This document shows, in pieces, positions 15,337 to 23,424 of a stretch of 42,351 bases of DNA. Numbering within the stretch: position 1 is the first letter of the stretch; each line of letters opens with the position of its first letter. Source of the DNA: Lysinibacillus halotolerans (lineage in GTDB: Bacteria > Bacillota > Bacilli > Bacillales_A > Planococcaceae). The stretch spans positions 1 through 42,351 of the forward strand of contig NZ_RHLQ01000029.1 of NCBI RefSeq assembly GCF_003711845.1. Direction: 5' to 3'. The translations under genes and the position numbers were made by a program. The notes under the pieces were generated by a model, which saw nothing but the letters and a program-made list of their open reading frames with translations, made no database searches and had not been told where the DNA came from.

Positions 15337-17490
15337 ATGTACAATACGATAATGCCTCTTTCAAAGGATGAATTATTACCCTTTCTTTGCAGTATTAGTG
15401 AGCAGTATCATACAGGTATAGCAATCATCGATTTAGAAAAGAATGATTTTCCCTTTGTCTATGTTAATAGTGCTTTTTCAACATTGACTGGTTATCATAA
15501 CGAAGAATTAATCGGTAAAAACATTCGCTCACTTAATGGAATTAAAACGAATTCTGTACTAGAAAAGAATCTTTATAATCAGTTTTCAAAAAAAGTTCCA
15601 TTTGATCAAAACATCATCCATTATCATAAAGACGGCACAGCATTCTGGAATAACCTTTCTTATCAACCCATTAAAGATTCGAAGGGCACTATTACTTATG
15701 CCATGATTCATTGTAAGGATATAACGGAACAAATGTTAAGTAGAATGCTATCTAAACTAGAACATGAAGTTTATATCGAATTAGAAGAAAATGGTGAGCT
15801 TAAAGATATCCTTCAACTCATTACAGAAAAAGTAGAACGATTTTATATTCAAGATATCTATTGCGCGATTCACGTACTTCAACAAGATTATCAATTGGAT
15901 GCTATTGCTAGCGGGACTCTCCCATTATCAATTATTCAATCTATCCATCATAAAAAAATAAGTGAACGGTTGCATTCTGACCAAAATTCAATTATAAAAG
16001 ATCGTTTAACTGTTCAAGATGCAGAGACAAAAAATTTATTAAGCCAATACAATATTTCAACTTGTTGGTCAAAACCAATTTTTAATCACGAAAAAAAGTT
16101 ACTTGGCTATTTTTCAATATACATAAAAAACAATTCTATATTAAGAGAAACAGACATGGATTTTTTAAATAAACTTACACCTATTATTGCCCTTTCTATG
16201 AAATATGTAGAACAAAAGCAAGATTTAAAACGGCTTGCCTATTTTGATATTAGTACCGGCATTCCTAATTTTAATTATTTTTATACTAATTTAGTAAATT
16301 GGCAACAGGAATCCATTGTAGGCTCTATTTTGTTAATTCAACCTAATGAATACTCTAGCATTGTCGATTCCTATGGAAGAAAATTTGGGGATGAATTAAT
16401 TCGTCAAATAACCAGCCGACTAAAGTCAATGGACGGTATTAACAATGAAATTATTTTTGGACGATTCTCTAGCTCCTCCTTCATTTTAGGCATAAAACAA
16501 ACGAATCAACATTTAAATGAATTAATATCAGATTTACTACAAGTGACATCTGTTCCTTTTACGATTGCAGGAAGAGAAATTTTTATAACCCTAAGAATTG
16601 GTGTTTCTTATTTCGATAAATCTTTATCGGTCGATGAAAGTATTCGCCGCGCAGATATCGCCTTAACAAATGCAAAAAATCATAATGTCGTCGTGTCCTA
16701 TTTTGAAGCAGAGACGGATGAAAAAATTCAAAGGGAACTCGATATTTTAAATCAACTACGATACGGATTAAAAAATGAAGAATTTACAGTCTATTTGCAA
16801 CCAAAAATTAATTTAGCTACTTCTGAGTTAGAAGGTTTTGAAGCTTTGGCAAGATGGAATTCCCCAGTATTAGGACAAGTTTCTCCCGTGGAATTTATAC
16901 GGATTGCAGAGCAAAATGGTAAGATTAATGAAGTCGATAATATAATTTTGAAAAAAGTATTACAATTCCAAAATGAACGACTACAAAAGGGACAAAAAAT
17001 TGTACCTATCGCCGTAAACATATCGCCCGTTCATTTTTATAGTGATACATTTGTAAATGATTTTATTTCATTAGTGAATAAATATAACATAAGCCCAGAT
17101 CTAATTCAGGTTGAAGTAACAGAAAGTGTCGAACTATTTGATTATAAAAAGGCAAAGGAAATTCTGTTAGAATTAAAAAAATTAGGTTACGAAAGCGCGA
17201 TTGATGATTTTGGTGTAGGATTTTCTTCATTAAGTTATTTACAACAGCTTCCTTTTTCTGAAATTAAAATCGACCGAAGTTTTATTAATGATATTAACGA
17301 TGCCGATATGCATGCAGTTGTAAAAACAATCGTTCAACTTGCTTCCAATTTGAGAATGCATGTTGTAGCAGAAGGAATCGAAACGTCGGAACAGTATGCC
17401 ATTTTACAAAAAATGGGTTGTTCTACAGGACAAGGCTTTTATTTCCACAAGCCAATGCCCCTTGAAGAGGCAGAAAAACTGCTATATTAA
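15337..17490 (+). CDS. PAS-GAF-GGDEF(degenerate)-EAL cyclic-di-GMP phosphodiesterase
   Basis: Cytosolic signalling protein of 717 aa. PAS domain at about 12-133, with the LOV-like pattern GKNIRSLNG (60-68) and HKDGTAFWN (98-106) but Ile63 where photoactive LOV domains have Cys. A GAF-like segment follows at about 150-290. The GGDEF domain (about 295-460) has RFSSSSF (376-382) in place of the GGDEF active loop, so it cannot be a cyclase by the usual rule and may bind GTP as a regulator. The EAL domain (about 470-717) is intact: EAL 502-504, Asn561, Glu593 region EVTE, DDFG 623-626, Lys644 and Glu679. It should hydrolyse c-di-GMP to pGpG, affecting motility or biofilm. GGGGGAAAGCTC precedes the ATG. 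No transmembrane segment. Confidence 0.9.
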   Translation: MYNTIMPLSKDELLPFLCSISEQYHTGIAIIDLEKNDFPFVYVNSAFSTLTGYHNEELIGKNIRSLNGIKTNSVLEKNLYNQFSKKVPFDQNIIHYHKDGTAFWNNLSYQPIKDSKGTITYAMIHCKDITEQMLSRMLSKLEHEVYIELEENGELKDILQLITEKVERFYIQDIYCAIHVLQQDYQLDAIASGTLPLSIIQSIHHKKISERLHSDQNSIIKDRLTVQDAETKNLLSQYNISTCWSKPIFNHEKKLLGYFSIYIKNNSILRETDMDFLNKLTPIIALSMKYVEQKQDLKRLAYFDISTGIPNFNYFYTNLVNWQQESIVGSILLIQPNEYSSIVDSYGRKFGDELIRQITSRLKSMDGINNEIIFGRFSSSSFILGIKQTNQHLNELISDLLQVTSVPFTIAGREIFITLRIGVSYFDKSLSVDESIRRADIALTNAKNHNVVVSYFEAETDEKIQRELDILNQLRYGLKNEEFTVYLQPKINLATSELEGFEALARWNSPVLGQVSPVEFIRIAEQNGKINEVDNIILKKVLQFQNERLQKGQKIVPIAVNISPVHFYSDTFVNDFISLVNKYNISPDLIQVEVTESVELFDYKKAKEILLELKKLGYESAIDDFGVGFSSLSYLQQLPFSEIKIDRSFINDINDADMHAVVKTIVQLASNLRMHVVAEGIETSEQYAILQKMGCSTGQGFYFHKPMPLEEAEKLLY

Positions 17491-17502
17491 AATTTTTGTA
17501 AT

Positions 17503-17566
17503 AAAAAATCTGCTACATTTCTATGGATTAGCGTCATCTAAACCAGAAGAAAAGAGCAGATTTTTT
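17503..17566. terminator. long-loop bidirectional terminator, copy A of a repeated element
   Basis: AAAAAATCTGCT (17503-17514) pairs perfectly with AGCAGATTTTTT (17555-17566). The 40-nt loop can fold again through GGATTAG/CTAAACC. It lies between convergent genes and has T runs on both strands. A related sequence occurs at 23359-23415: both share the TCTGCT arms and an inner TTTCTA(T/C)GG...AGC core. Confidence 0.7.
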
Positions 17567-17580
17567 CATCTATAAATTTT

Positions 17581-18234
17581 TTAATTTACCGGATTGTTTA
17601 AGTCTTGAGCAATAAATTCCACTAAATCACGTAGATTGTCTTCTGTTACACCGTGACCATCTGGATATGTTTTATAGATAACTTCCGCACCTTGACTTTG
17701 GAAATAATTTTTGCTGCTTTCTCCCCACTGAATTGGGTATACGTAATCATATTCCCCGTGGGATATAAAGATTTTTGTACCAGCAAGCGGAGCTTTATTA
17801 TATTCAGTGATGACAAAGTCAGGTAAAAACCCGCTTAATGCGACCGTTCCTCGTATCATTTTACCTAGTAAAAGGGTAAGGGTTTCCACTACAACAGCTC
17901 CTTGGTTAAATCCAATTAAATAGATTTTGTCCACATTAAGCTCATAATGTTCGATTGCCTCTAATATAAAATTTTGAGTGTACCCCATCATTTTATCAAA
18001 AACTTCTCGAGTTGGTTTCCCCTCTTCTTCAAATGTATAAAAGGCATATCCAGGTGAATGGGTAATTGGCCCTCTTAAACTAAAGATATGACAGTGGTCT
18101 TTTATTTCACCAACTAATTGTATTAAATCATCCTCATTGCTTCCTAATCCGTGAAATAAAAAGATGGCAGGTTGACGGCTGTCACCGTTATTCATCATAG
18201 GTGGTATATGTTTAAAAGTATATGGTGAATTCAT
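17581..18234 (-). CDS. alpha/beta-hydrolase of the carboxylesterase/phospholipase family with Ser nucleophile replaced by Asn
   Basis: Cytosolic alpha/beta-hydrolase fold of 217 aa. The fold marks are IFLFHGLGSNEDDL (24-37), the elbow IGFNQGA (107-113), HGEYDYVYP (159-167) and PDGHG (191-195). Family members have GFSQG; here the nucleophile position is Asn110 (codon AAC, one base from Ser AGC), while the acid Asp163 and His194 are kept. The enzyme is therefore probably not a normal serine esterase, and may have a binding or altered catalytic role. The start is ATG 18234, with GGAGAAAGGA 8 nt upstream; a longer in-frame frame to 18303 has no such signal. It is convergent with the EAL gene and divergent from tcyP. 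Confidence 0.78.
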   Translation of the reverse strand: MNSPYTFKHIPPMMNNGDSRQPAIFLFHGLGSNEDDLIQLVGEIKDHCHIFSLRGPITHSPGYAFYTFEEEGKPTREVFDKMMGYTQNFILEAIEHYELNVDKIYLIGFNQGAVVVETLTLLLGKMIRGTVALSGFLPDFVITEYNKAPLAGTKIFISHGEYDYVYPIQWGESSKNYFQSQGAEVIYKTYPDGHGVTEDNLRDLVEFIAQDLNNPVN

Positions 18235-18400
18235 ATTTTCAATCCTTTCTCCAAACAAACGTCTATTCAACATTGTATCAAATATTGAATAAAAATGTTT
18301 CATTTTAAAGCAAATGTTCGGAATGATTCATCGTGCATAAAAATCTCGAAGTTCCCCAATATAAGCATACATGTAATTGGTTATTTAGGAGGAGGTACAG

Positions 18401-19783
18401 TTGACATTTATCATCTTTACTAATGTTGCTATTTTTATCGTGCTATTAGCATTCTTATATATTTTAAATAAAAAGCATGTTAAATTTTCCAATCGGGTAT
18501 TTGCCGGATTAGGTTTAGGCATTCTTTTTGGGCTTGTTTTACAAGTTATATTTGGTGCGACATCGGACATAATTGCTGGATCAGTTGCGTGGTTTAATAT
18601 TGTTGGTACCGGTTATGTAAAGCTACTTCAAATGGTTGCAATGCCACTTGTTTTCATTTCCATTTTATCTGCCTTTTCTAAATTAAAATTAGGAAGTAAT
18701 CTCGGAAAAATCGCAGGTCTGATTTTATTATTATTAATTGGAACGACTGCAATTGCTTCAACAGTTGGAATCATTTCAGCTACTTTATTTGATTTAGACG
18801 CATCCCAATTAGTGCACGGTGAAGAAGAAAGGGAACGAGGCGCGACTTTAGAAGAAAAAGTAACAGAAGTTTCAACTTTACCTGAACAAATCGTAGAGTT
18901 AATACCTGCAAATCCATTTCTAGACTTAACGGGCGCCCGCTCCACTTCCACTATCGCTGTCGTAATTTTTGCTGCATTTTTAGGATTTTCTTATTTAAGA
19001 ATTGTACGCAAAGAACGGGAAACATCCAAAACGATTAAAAAAGCAATTGATGGGATTTATTCATTAATAATGGGCGTTGTTACAATTGTTTTACGATTAA
19101 CGCCATACGGAATAATGGCTATCATGGCTAGAACCGTTGCAACAAGCGACTTCGGTGCCATTTATAATTTAGGTAAATTTGTTATCGCCTCTTACATTGC
19201 CTTAATCACTGTATTTATTATTCATTTAATCATTATTTTACTTTCCGGTTTAAGTCCTATTATTTACATTAAAAAAGCGATGGAAACATTATTGTTCGCC
19301 TTTACTTCTCGCTCTAGTGCAGGTACGTTACCATTGAACTTGAAAACCCAAGTGGAACGTTTTGGGGTACCTGAAGGAATTGCAAACTTCGCCAGCTCCT
19401 TTGGATTATCAATTGGACAAAACGGTTGTGCAGGTGTATACCCTGCAATGCTTGCCATTATGATTGCCCCTACTGTCGGAATTGACCCATTAGATATACG
19501 ATTTATTATTACAGTTATCGTTGTAGTAGCGATAAGTTCCTTCGGAGTCGCCGGTGTCGGTGGAGGAGCAACCTTTGCCGCGATTATCGTCCTTTCTGCC
19601 CTTGATTTACCCGTTGCTCTAGCCGGTGTTTTAATTTCCGTTGAACCATTAATTGATATGGGGCGTACTGCTTTAAATGTCAGTGGTTCAATGGTTGCTG
19701 GGATAACAACTTCAAGAATAACAGGTGAAATCAATAAGGACGTTTATAATAATCCGAAAATGAAAGAATTAGGTGAATCGTAG
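18401..19783 (+). CDS. tcyP: L-cystine:cation symporter, dicarboxylate/amino acid:cation symporter family (TcyP)
   Basis: Membrane carrier of 460 aa that closely resembles B. subtilis TcyP, which imports L-cystine. Family regions seen are GTGYVKLLQMVAMPLVFISI in the first third, AFTSRSSAGTLPLN (hairpin HP1 region, near 305), SFGLSIGQNGCAGVYPAML, and SFGVAGVGGGATFAA (HP2). It has eight or more hydrophobic spans. The start is TTG with a very strong GGAGGAGGT 4-8 nt upstream. It is monocistronic with a terminator at 19787. Sulfur control (CymR or S-box) would be expected by analogy, but I recognise neither signal in the 97-bp gap from the divergent gene. Confidence 0.9.
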   Translation: MTFIIFTNVAIFIVLLAFLYILNKKHVKFSNRVFAGLGLGILFGLVLQVIFGATSDIIAGSVAWFNIVGTGYVKLLQMVAMPLVFISILSAFSKLKLGSNLGKIAGLILLLLIGTTAIASTVGIISATLFDLDASQLVHGEEERERGATLEEKVTEVSTLPEQIVELIPANPFLDLTGARSTSTIAVVIFAAFLGFSYLRIVRKERETSKTIKKAIDGIYSLIMGVVTIVLRLTPYGIMAIMARTVATSDFGAIYNLGKFVIASYIALITVFIIHLIIILLSGLSPIIYIKKAMETLLFAFTSRSSAGTLPLNLKTQVERFGVPEGIANFASSFGLSIGQNGCAGVYPAMLAIMIAPTVGIDPLDIRFIITVIVVVAISSFGVAGVGGGATFAAIIVLSALDLPVALAGVLISVEPLIDMGRTALNVSGSMVAGITTSRITGEINKDVYNNPKMKELGES

Positions 19784-19786
19784 AAG

Positions 19787-19823
19787 ACTTCCCTTCAACA
19801 TTGCTTGAGGGGAAGTTTTTTTA
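19787..19823 (+). terminator. terminator of tcyP
   Basis: ACTTCCCTTCAA pairs with TTGAGGGGAAGT around CATTGC, followed by seven or more T. It starts 4 bp after the stop and may also serve the convergent cobalamin operon. Confidence 0.85.
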
Positions 19824-19829
19824 TTGTTA

Positions 19830-20504
19830 TTACGTAATGATTAGTTTTTCATATGGTGTCGTTAATCGTTCATTTAAATGGTTCTCTTCATTTTTCTTCA
19901 CGGCAACAATAACGGACGTTGATGGACCACTTGTTTTATGTAATGGAAGGGAGCATGTTACCTCTTTTCCCGGAAAAATTCTCTCTAGTTCTGCCTGGAT
20001 TCCCTTCGATCCAACTGGCCATACTTGCTTTATAATTCCCCTTTTTAATAATTGATACAATTCCTTTAGTTTAGCAACATGTTTCTCTTCATCAATGACT
20101 TCTGGTCCAACTAAAGGCTTTCCTATTACATACCAGTCACAATTTTTAGTGTCCAGATCAAATTGAATCTTTCCAATCATCATTAAACTTAACCCAGATT
20201 GCAACGATTGAAAATTCGATTCTGTAGAGCCTTTTATAGGCGGCATCGTATCCTCTATTTCATCAAATGCCCTTTTAATCCCTTTTATGTAATCATCCCA
20301 AGCTGCATCACTTGTGAAATTGGCCATGAATATATTGGAAGGATGAGCCCCTGCACACCATTGCTCTATTAATGCAACACGAGTTGTGTAATAAGCCGTC
20401 ACCTCATTTGTCGCATAGACTACATCCAATTGTTTTTCCCCAATACAGCCTGAATTGTCCATCGTCACTACTGTATTTTCGTCTACTTTACTTGCATTTC
20501 TCAT
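19830..20504 (-). CDS. cblS: alpha-ribazole kinase (CblS-like, PurM/ThiL-related fold)
   Basis: Last gene of the cobalamin salvage operon, 224 aa. The start TVVTMDNSGCIGEKQLDVVYATNEVTAYYTTRVALIEQWCAGA looks like the AIR-synthase (PurM)/ThiL-type ATP-binding fold, with an acidic Asp near 16 that could ligate Mg-ATP. From established work on Listeria and Geobacillus, a gene of this type next to an S-component transporter gene encodes CblS, which phosphorylates alpha-ribazole to alpha-ribazole 5'-phosphate for CobS, bypassing CobT. The ATG overlaps the stop of the preceding transporter gene (ATGA), showing tight coupling. The assignment rests on fold resemblance and context; I cannot exclude another small kinase. 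Confidence 0.72.
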   Translation of the reverse strand: MRNASKVDENTVVTMDNSGCIGEKQLDVVYATNEVTAYYTTRVALIEQWCAGAHPSNIFMANFTSDAAWDDYIKGIKRAFDEIEDTMPPIKGSTESNFQSLQSGLSLMMIGKIQFDLDTKNCDWYVIGKPLVGPEVIDEEKHVAKLKELYQLLKRGIIKQVWPVGSKGIQAELERIFPGKEVTCSLPLHKTSGPSTSVIVAVKKNEENHLNERLTTPYEKLIIT

Positions 20505-20995
20505 TTATGTATCCTTCTTCCTTTTATAACTTTAGTTAAAATAGGCATTGTAACTATCGCAATGATTACATTTACTATAGTTGCAATGATTAAGCTAGGT
20601 AAAATACCGATAAAGAAAGATGGTGAGATAAGGAAATAGAAAGGAAAAGCAGAGAGAATGCCATTGGCAATAATTAAAAACATCCACTTCAAAACTTTAA
20701 ATCCATTTTTATGTAAAAGATTAAATAAATAGACAATCACAAACATTTCTACTGCTATTAGCCCATGAAAAGGGCCAGAAGGGAATCCTGAAGTGATTGC
20801 TGTCGCGAGATGACCAATTGCACCAGCAAAACCCGAATATAATGGTGGTAGAAACACAACGCTAATAAAGGCTGGTGCAGAATCTAAAGCAGCGGACGTA
20901 ATGATACCAGGTACTTTTATTAAACTGCCAATCCCACATAATGCAGCAATTAATGCCGTTAGAACAACAAGGGTTAAATGATGCTTTTTCTCCAT
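20501..20995 (-). CDS. cblT: alpha-ribazole transporter (CblT-like ECF S component)
   Basis: Membrane protein of 164 aa with five or six spans (about 8-25, 40-60, 68-85, 95-115, 120-137, 140-157), the size and Gly/Pro pattern of energy-coupling-factor S components (LPPLYSGFAGAIGHLATAITSGFPSGPFHG). Beside the CblS-like kinase and inside a B12-riboswitch operon it is best read as CblT, which imports alpha-ribazole; a cobalamin-precursor S component is the alternative. I chose ATG 20995 because AAAGGTGA lies about 10 nt upstream; an in-frame TTG at 21001 is too close to it. It overlaps the preceding CobU-like gene by 22 nt. No ECF A/T partner is encoded here. Confidence 0.72.
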   Translation of the reverse strand: MEKKHHLTLVVLTALIAALCGIGSLIKVPGIITSAALDSAPAFISVVFLPPLYSGFAGAIGHLATAITSGFPSGPFHGLIAVEMFVIVYLFNLLHKNGFKVLKWMFLIIANGILSAFPFYFLISPSFFIGILPSLIIATIVNVIIAIVTMPILTKVIKGRRIHK

Positions 20996-21414
20996 GTCCA
21001 ATCTTCACCTTTCAACAACTGTGGGATGCCATACCAAATTCGAATGACACTTTCACCTTCTGCAAATAATTTCTGATACAATCTTCCACATGTATCTCGT
21101 AATTTTCTCTCTTCTCTTTGAAGTGGAACAATGCCCCTTCCTATATCTGTACAAATACAAATAACATTTGTTTCTTTATCTAACTTCAATAGTTCATCGT
21201 AAATGCGAGCAGCAATTTGTTCTTCGTCTAAATCCATGTGCTGAAAAATAATTTTTTCAAAACTTCCAATGACAATAGCTTCATCTTTCGTATAGCTTCG
21301 CTCCGATGGAATATTTCCTTCAAAGAAATAATAGTTTTGAAGGGGACTATTTTTTAGTTTGTCGATGACAAATTTTCTTTTTCCATTATAGGCACCACCA
21401 ATAATGATTCGCAT
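20974..21414 (-). CDS. short CobU homologue with altered P-loop
   Basis: Cytosolic protein of 146 aa related to CobU (adenosylcobinamide kinase / guanylyltransferase), shorter than usual. The P-loop reads GGAYNGKRKF (6-15): the Ser/Thr after Lys that should contact Mg-ATP is Arg13. The region with the guanylylated His of CobU is missing. The C-terminal CobU block, however, is well kept: TDIGRGIVPLQREERKLRDTCGRLYQ (89-114). It is thus the mirror image of the other CobU in this operon, whose N-terminal half is good and C-terminal block eroded. Start fixed by GGAGGGG 5 nt before ATG 21414; it overlaps the phosphatase gene by 61 nt. Possible roles are a partner subunit or GTP-binding scaffold. 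Confidence 0.72.
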   Translation of the reverse strand: MRIIIGGAYNGKRKFVIDKLKNSPLQNYYFFEGNIPSERSYTKDEAIVIGSFEKIIFQHMDLDEEQIAARIYDELLKLDKETNVICICTDIGRGIVPLQREERKLRDTCGRLYQKLFAEGESVIRIWYGIPQLLKGEDWTWRKSII

Positions 21415-21965
21415 CTTCTCCCCTCCTTCACATCTTCTATTTGAGCCCAACTTAATGTATAAATTGTTCTATGGGTAACAACAAGCTGTTGAAAGCTTTC
21501 AACCTTTGGAGAAAATAAGGATAAGATAGTCCGAATAACCCCACCGTGAACAATGAAAGTAAATTGTCCATTTTGACAAACAATTTGTTGAAAACTTTTA
21601 AGAACTCTTTTTTTAAAAGCCAAAAAGTTTTCACCATTTGGAGGCGTAATGACCGTTGGCTCTTCTATCCACGTTCGGTAGGTCGAATTTTCTTTTAATT
21701 GCTCATATGTTTTCATTTCAAAGTCGCCAAAATAAATTTCCCTTAAATTTTTATCGGAACGGTATTTTGCTTTAGGAAAATAAAGTTGAGCCGTCTCCAT
21801 ACACCGTTTTAAATCACTTCCAAACACTTCACTTGTTTGAATCGGAACATCAAAATGTTGTCTTTTTGTGATAATCGATTCATCCGTCCAACCAACATAT
21901 TTTCTTTTTACATTTCCGTCTGTTTTTTCATGACGGATTAAATGAACAATAACACCATTCCCCAT
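21354..21965 (-). CDS. cobC: histidine phosphatase, probable alpha-ribazole phosphatase (CobC-like)
   Basis: Phosphoglycerate-mutase-superfamily phosphatase of 203 aa. The phosphohistidine motif HLIRHEKTDGN lies at 8-18 (RHG/E type), with the downstream REIYFGDFE segment and the second histidine in FIVHGGVIR. In cobalamin synthesis CobC removes the 5'-phosphate from alpha-ribazole phosphate or from cobalamin phosphate, the last step after CobS. The start at ATG 21965 has GGAGGT 6 nt upstream and overlaps the end of cobS by 28 nt; the longer frame to 22040 is unlikely. Operon context supports the cobalamin role over a general phosphatase. Confidence 0.85.
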   Translation of the reverse strand: MGNGVIVHLIRHEKTDGNVKRKYVGWTDESIITKRQHFDVPIQTSEVFGSDLKRCMETAQLYFPKAKYRSDKNLREIYFGDFEMKTYEQLKENSTYRTWIEEPTVITPPNGENFLAFKKRVLKSFQQIVCQNGQFTFIVHGGVIRTILSLFSPKVESFQQLVVTHRTIYTLSWAQIEDVKEGRRCESLLVVPIMEKENLSSTN

Positions 21966-22711
21966 AGGAATACCTCCATCCCTTCGCATAAGGCACCTAA
22001 TAAATCCCCCGTCATGCCTCCGAAATTTTTCATCGTCCATTTTCGGTAAATGAAAACAAACAGTACCATAGAGATAAATATTAGAAATGCTACATTGTTA
22101 AAAAGATAGAAAGTCAATGTGCAAAATAGGGCTGTATAGAGGATAAGGGCAATCCAAATCTTTTTCACATTCACTTTGGATTTAAAATAAACGGCCAATC
22201 CTTCTTCTTTCCCATTAGGGGTTGTTAAGAAAAATAGTAATAGAGCTATTCTACTTAAAAAAGGAATGACGAATAAAAACAACATAAAAATGCTATTTCC
22301 TTGATAAATAATTTCATATATAAAACCGACTTTTAAAAGGATTAAAACAAATAAACTGATGGCACCAAAGGCTCCTACACGGGAATCGTCCAAAATAGCA
22401 AGTCTTCTTTTTTGATCTTGGTAGGAAAAATAAGCATCGCTCATATCAATCCAACCATCTAAATGGAGACCGCCAGTCATAATAATTCCTGCTACTACTA
22501 GTATAATAGCCAATAACAAGGGGGAAAACTGAAAAAATGCATCGTTCAGTATTATTATAATGCTAAGGGAAGTTCCCATTAAAACACCTAATAACGGCAA
22601 AAAGTAAAACATGGCAGATATAGTTTTTTCATTCATACTCAACTGTTTACGAATAGGGAAAGAAGAAAAAAATTGAAATGATAATAGAAATCCAATCAAA
22701 TGATGTTTCAT
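21938..22711 (-). CDS. cobS: adenosylcobinamide-GDP ribazoletransferase (CobS)
   Basis: Integral membrane enzyme of 257 aa that joins AdoCbi-GDP with alpha-ribazole or its phosphate to give adenosylcobalamin (phosphate). The N-terminal FLLSFQFFSSFPI and FLPLLGVLMG segments and the Mg-binding motif GGLHLDGWIDMSDAYFS (near 77-93, with Asp pairs) are characteristic; the C-terminal GGMTGDLLGA segment is also present. Six or more hydrophobic spans. ATG 22711 is supported by GGGAGGAG 4 nt upstream; the frame open to 22732 overlaps the end of cobU without a signal. 11 bp after cobU. Confidence 0.93.
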   Translation of the reverse strand: MKHHLIGFLLSFQFFSSFPIRKQLSMNEKTISAMFYFLPLLGVLMGTSLSIIIILNDAFFQFSPLLLAIILVVAGIIMTGGLHLDGWIDMSDAYFSYQDQKRRLAILDDSRVGAFGAISLFVLILLKVGFIYEIIYQGNSIFMLFLFVIPFLSRIALLLFFLTTPNGKEEGLAVYFKSKVNVKKIWIALILYTALFCTLTFYLFNNVAFLIFISMVLFVFIYRKWTMKNFGGMTGDLLGALCEGMEVFLWGMVLLFI

Positions 22712-22722
22712 AGTTCTCCTCC

Positions 22723-23292
22723 CTACTTCCAACGTTTCCTTAAACTATAGTCCATTTCGTATGCTTCGTCACACTTTTCAACAATCCATTGATGCATTTT
22801 CCCTAATAGGGAGCAATATCGATTCACTTCTGAAAACTTAGATTGAGCTTCATCCAATAATTCATTTGATACAAGCAATAAAATACAATCATTTACTTCT
22901 TTCCATTTTAGTACTTGTTCCTTTAACGCTTGTATATATCGGTTTATTTCATGTGTCCTTGCCTCTCCATTTAATAACTCCGTTTTATAGAGCACATTAT
23001 TTAACCAAGTAGTAAGACAATCCCACACAACGATAGGATGTTCTGCAAACAACTCGTCATTAAATACTAAGTCATCTACAATTTCAATTGTTTCCCATTG
23101 AACGGAAGAGTTGAATCGATCTTGTTGATGACGTTTAATTCGTTCTGCCATCTCCTCATCAATTGCTACCCCAGATGCAATATAAAGTAGACGCTTTCGG
23201 TCATAGATTTGAAAAAGTTGCTTCGCATAACGTTCTGCGAAGGCACTTTTCCCACTACGAACACCGCCAGTAATAAAAATGATTTTCCCCAT
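22723..23292 (-). CDS. cobU: adenosylcobinamide kinase / adenosylcobinamide-phosphate guanylyltransferase (CobU)
   Basis: Cytosolic bifunctional enzyme of 189 aa that phosphorylates adenosylcobinamide and attaches GMP. P-loop GGVRSGKS (9-16), RIKRHQQDR with the likely guanylylated His55, WETIE (66-70) and DCLTT (91-95) are intact. The usual C-terminal motif (E-x-G-x-G-I-V-P ... R-D-x-x-G-x-x-N-Q) is eroded to SNELLDEAQSKFSEVNRYC and GKMHQ. The second CobU-like gene in this operon keeps just that block. Start at ATG 23292, with GAGGAG 8 nt upstream. It lies behind a terminator-like hairpin (23359-23415), so it may need read-through or its own promoter. Confidence 0.88.
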   Translation of the reverse strand: MGKIIFITGGVRSGKSAFAERYAKQLFQIYDRKRLLYIASGVAIDEEMAERIKRHQQDRFNSSVQWETIEIVDDLVFNDELFAEHPIVVWDCLTTWLNNVLYKTELLNGEARTHEINRYIQALKEQVLKWKEVNDCILLLVSNELLDEAQSKFSEVNRYCSLLGKMHQWIVEKCDEAYEMDYSLRKRWK

Positions 23293-23358
23293 AAATAGCT
23301 CCTCGAAAAAATTCACAAAATAAATACGTTCTTTCCCTTATTAACCATATCAAATAAA

Positions 23359-23415
23359 ATAAAAAAAATCTGCTATCTTTCTACGGCTAAGCATCGTAGT
23401 CATCAAGCAGATTTA
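23359..23415 (-). terminator. terminator-like hairpin between btuF and cobU, copy B of a repeated element
   Basis: On the minus strand AAATCTGCT pairs with AGCAGATTT (9 bp), followed by a T-rich run; an inner stem CTACG/CGTAG sits in the loop. It would end the adenosyltransferase-btuF transcript ahead of cobU. The core is related to copy A at 17503-17566. Confidence 0.7.
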
Positions 23416-23424
23416 TTTACTTAA

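Noticed and set aside
15337-15740. Photoactive LOV domain
   Set aside because: The domain is LOV-like, but the photoreactive Cys is Ile63, so blue-light adduct chemistry is not expected.
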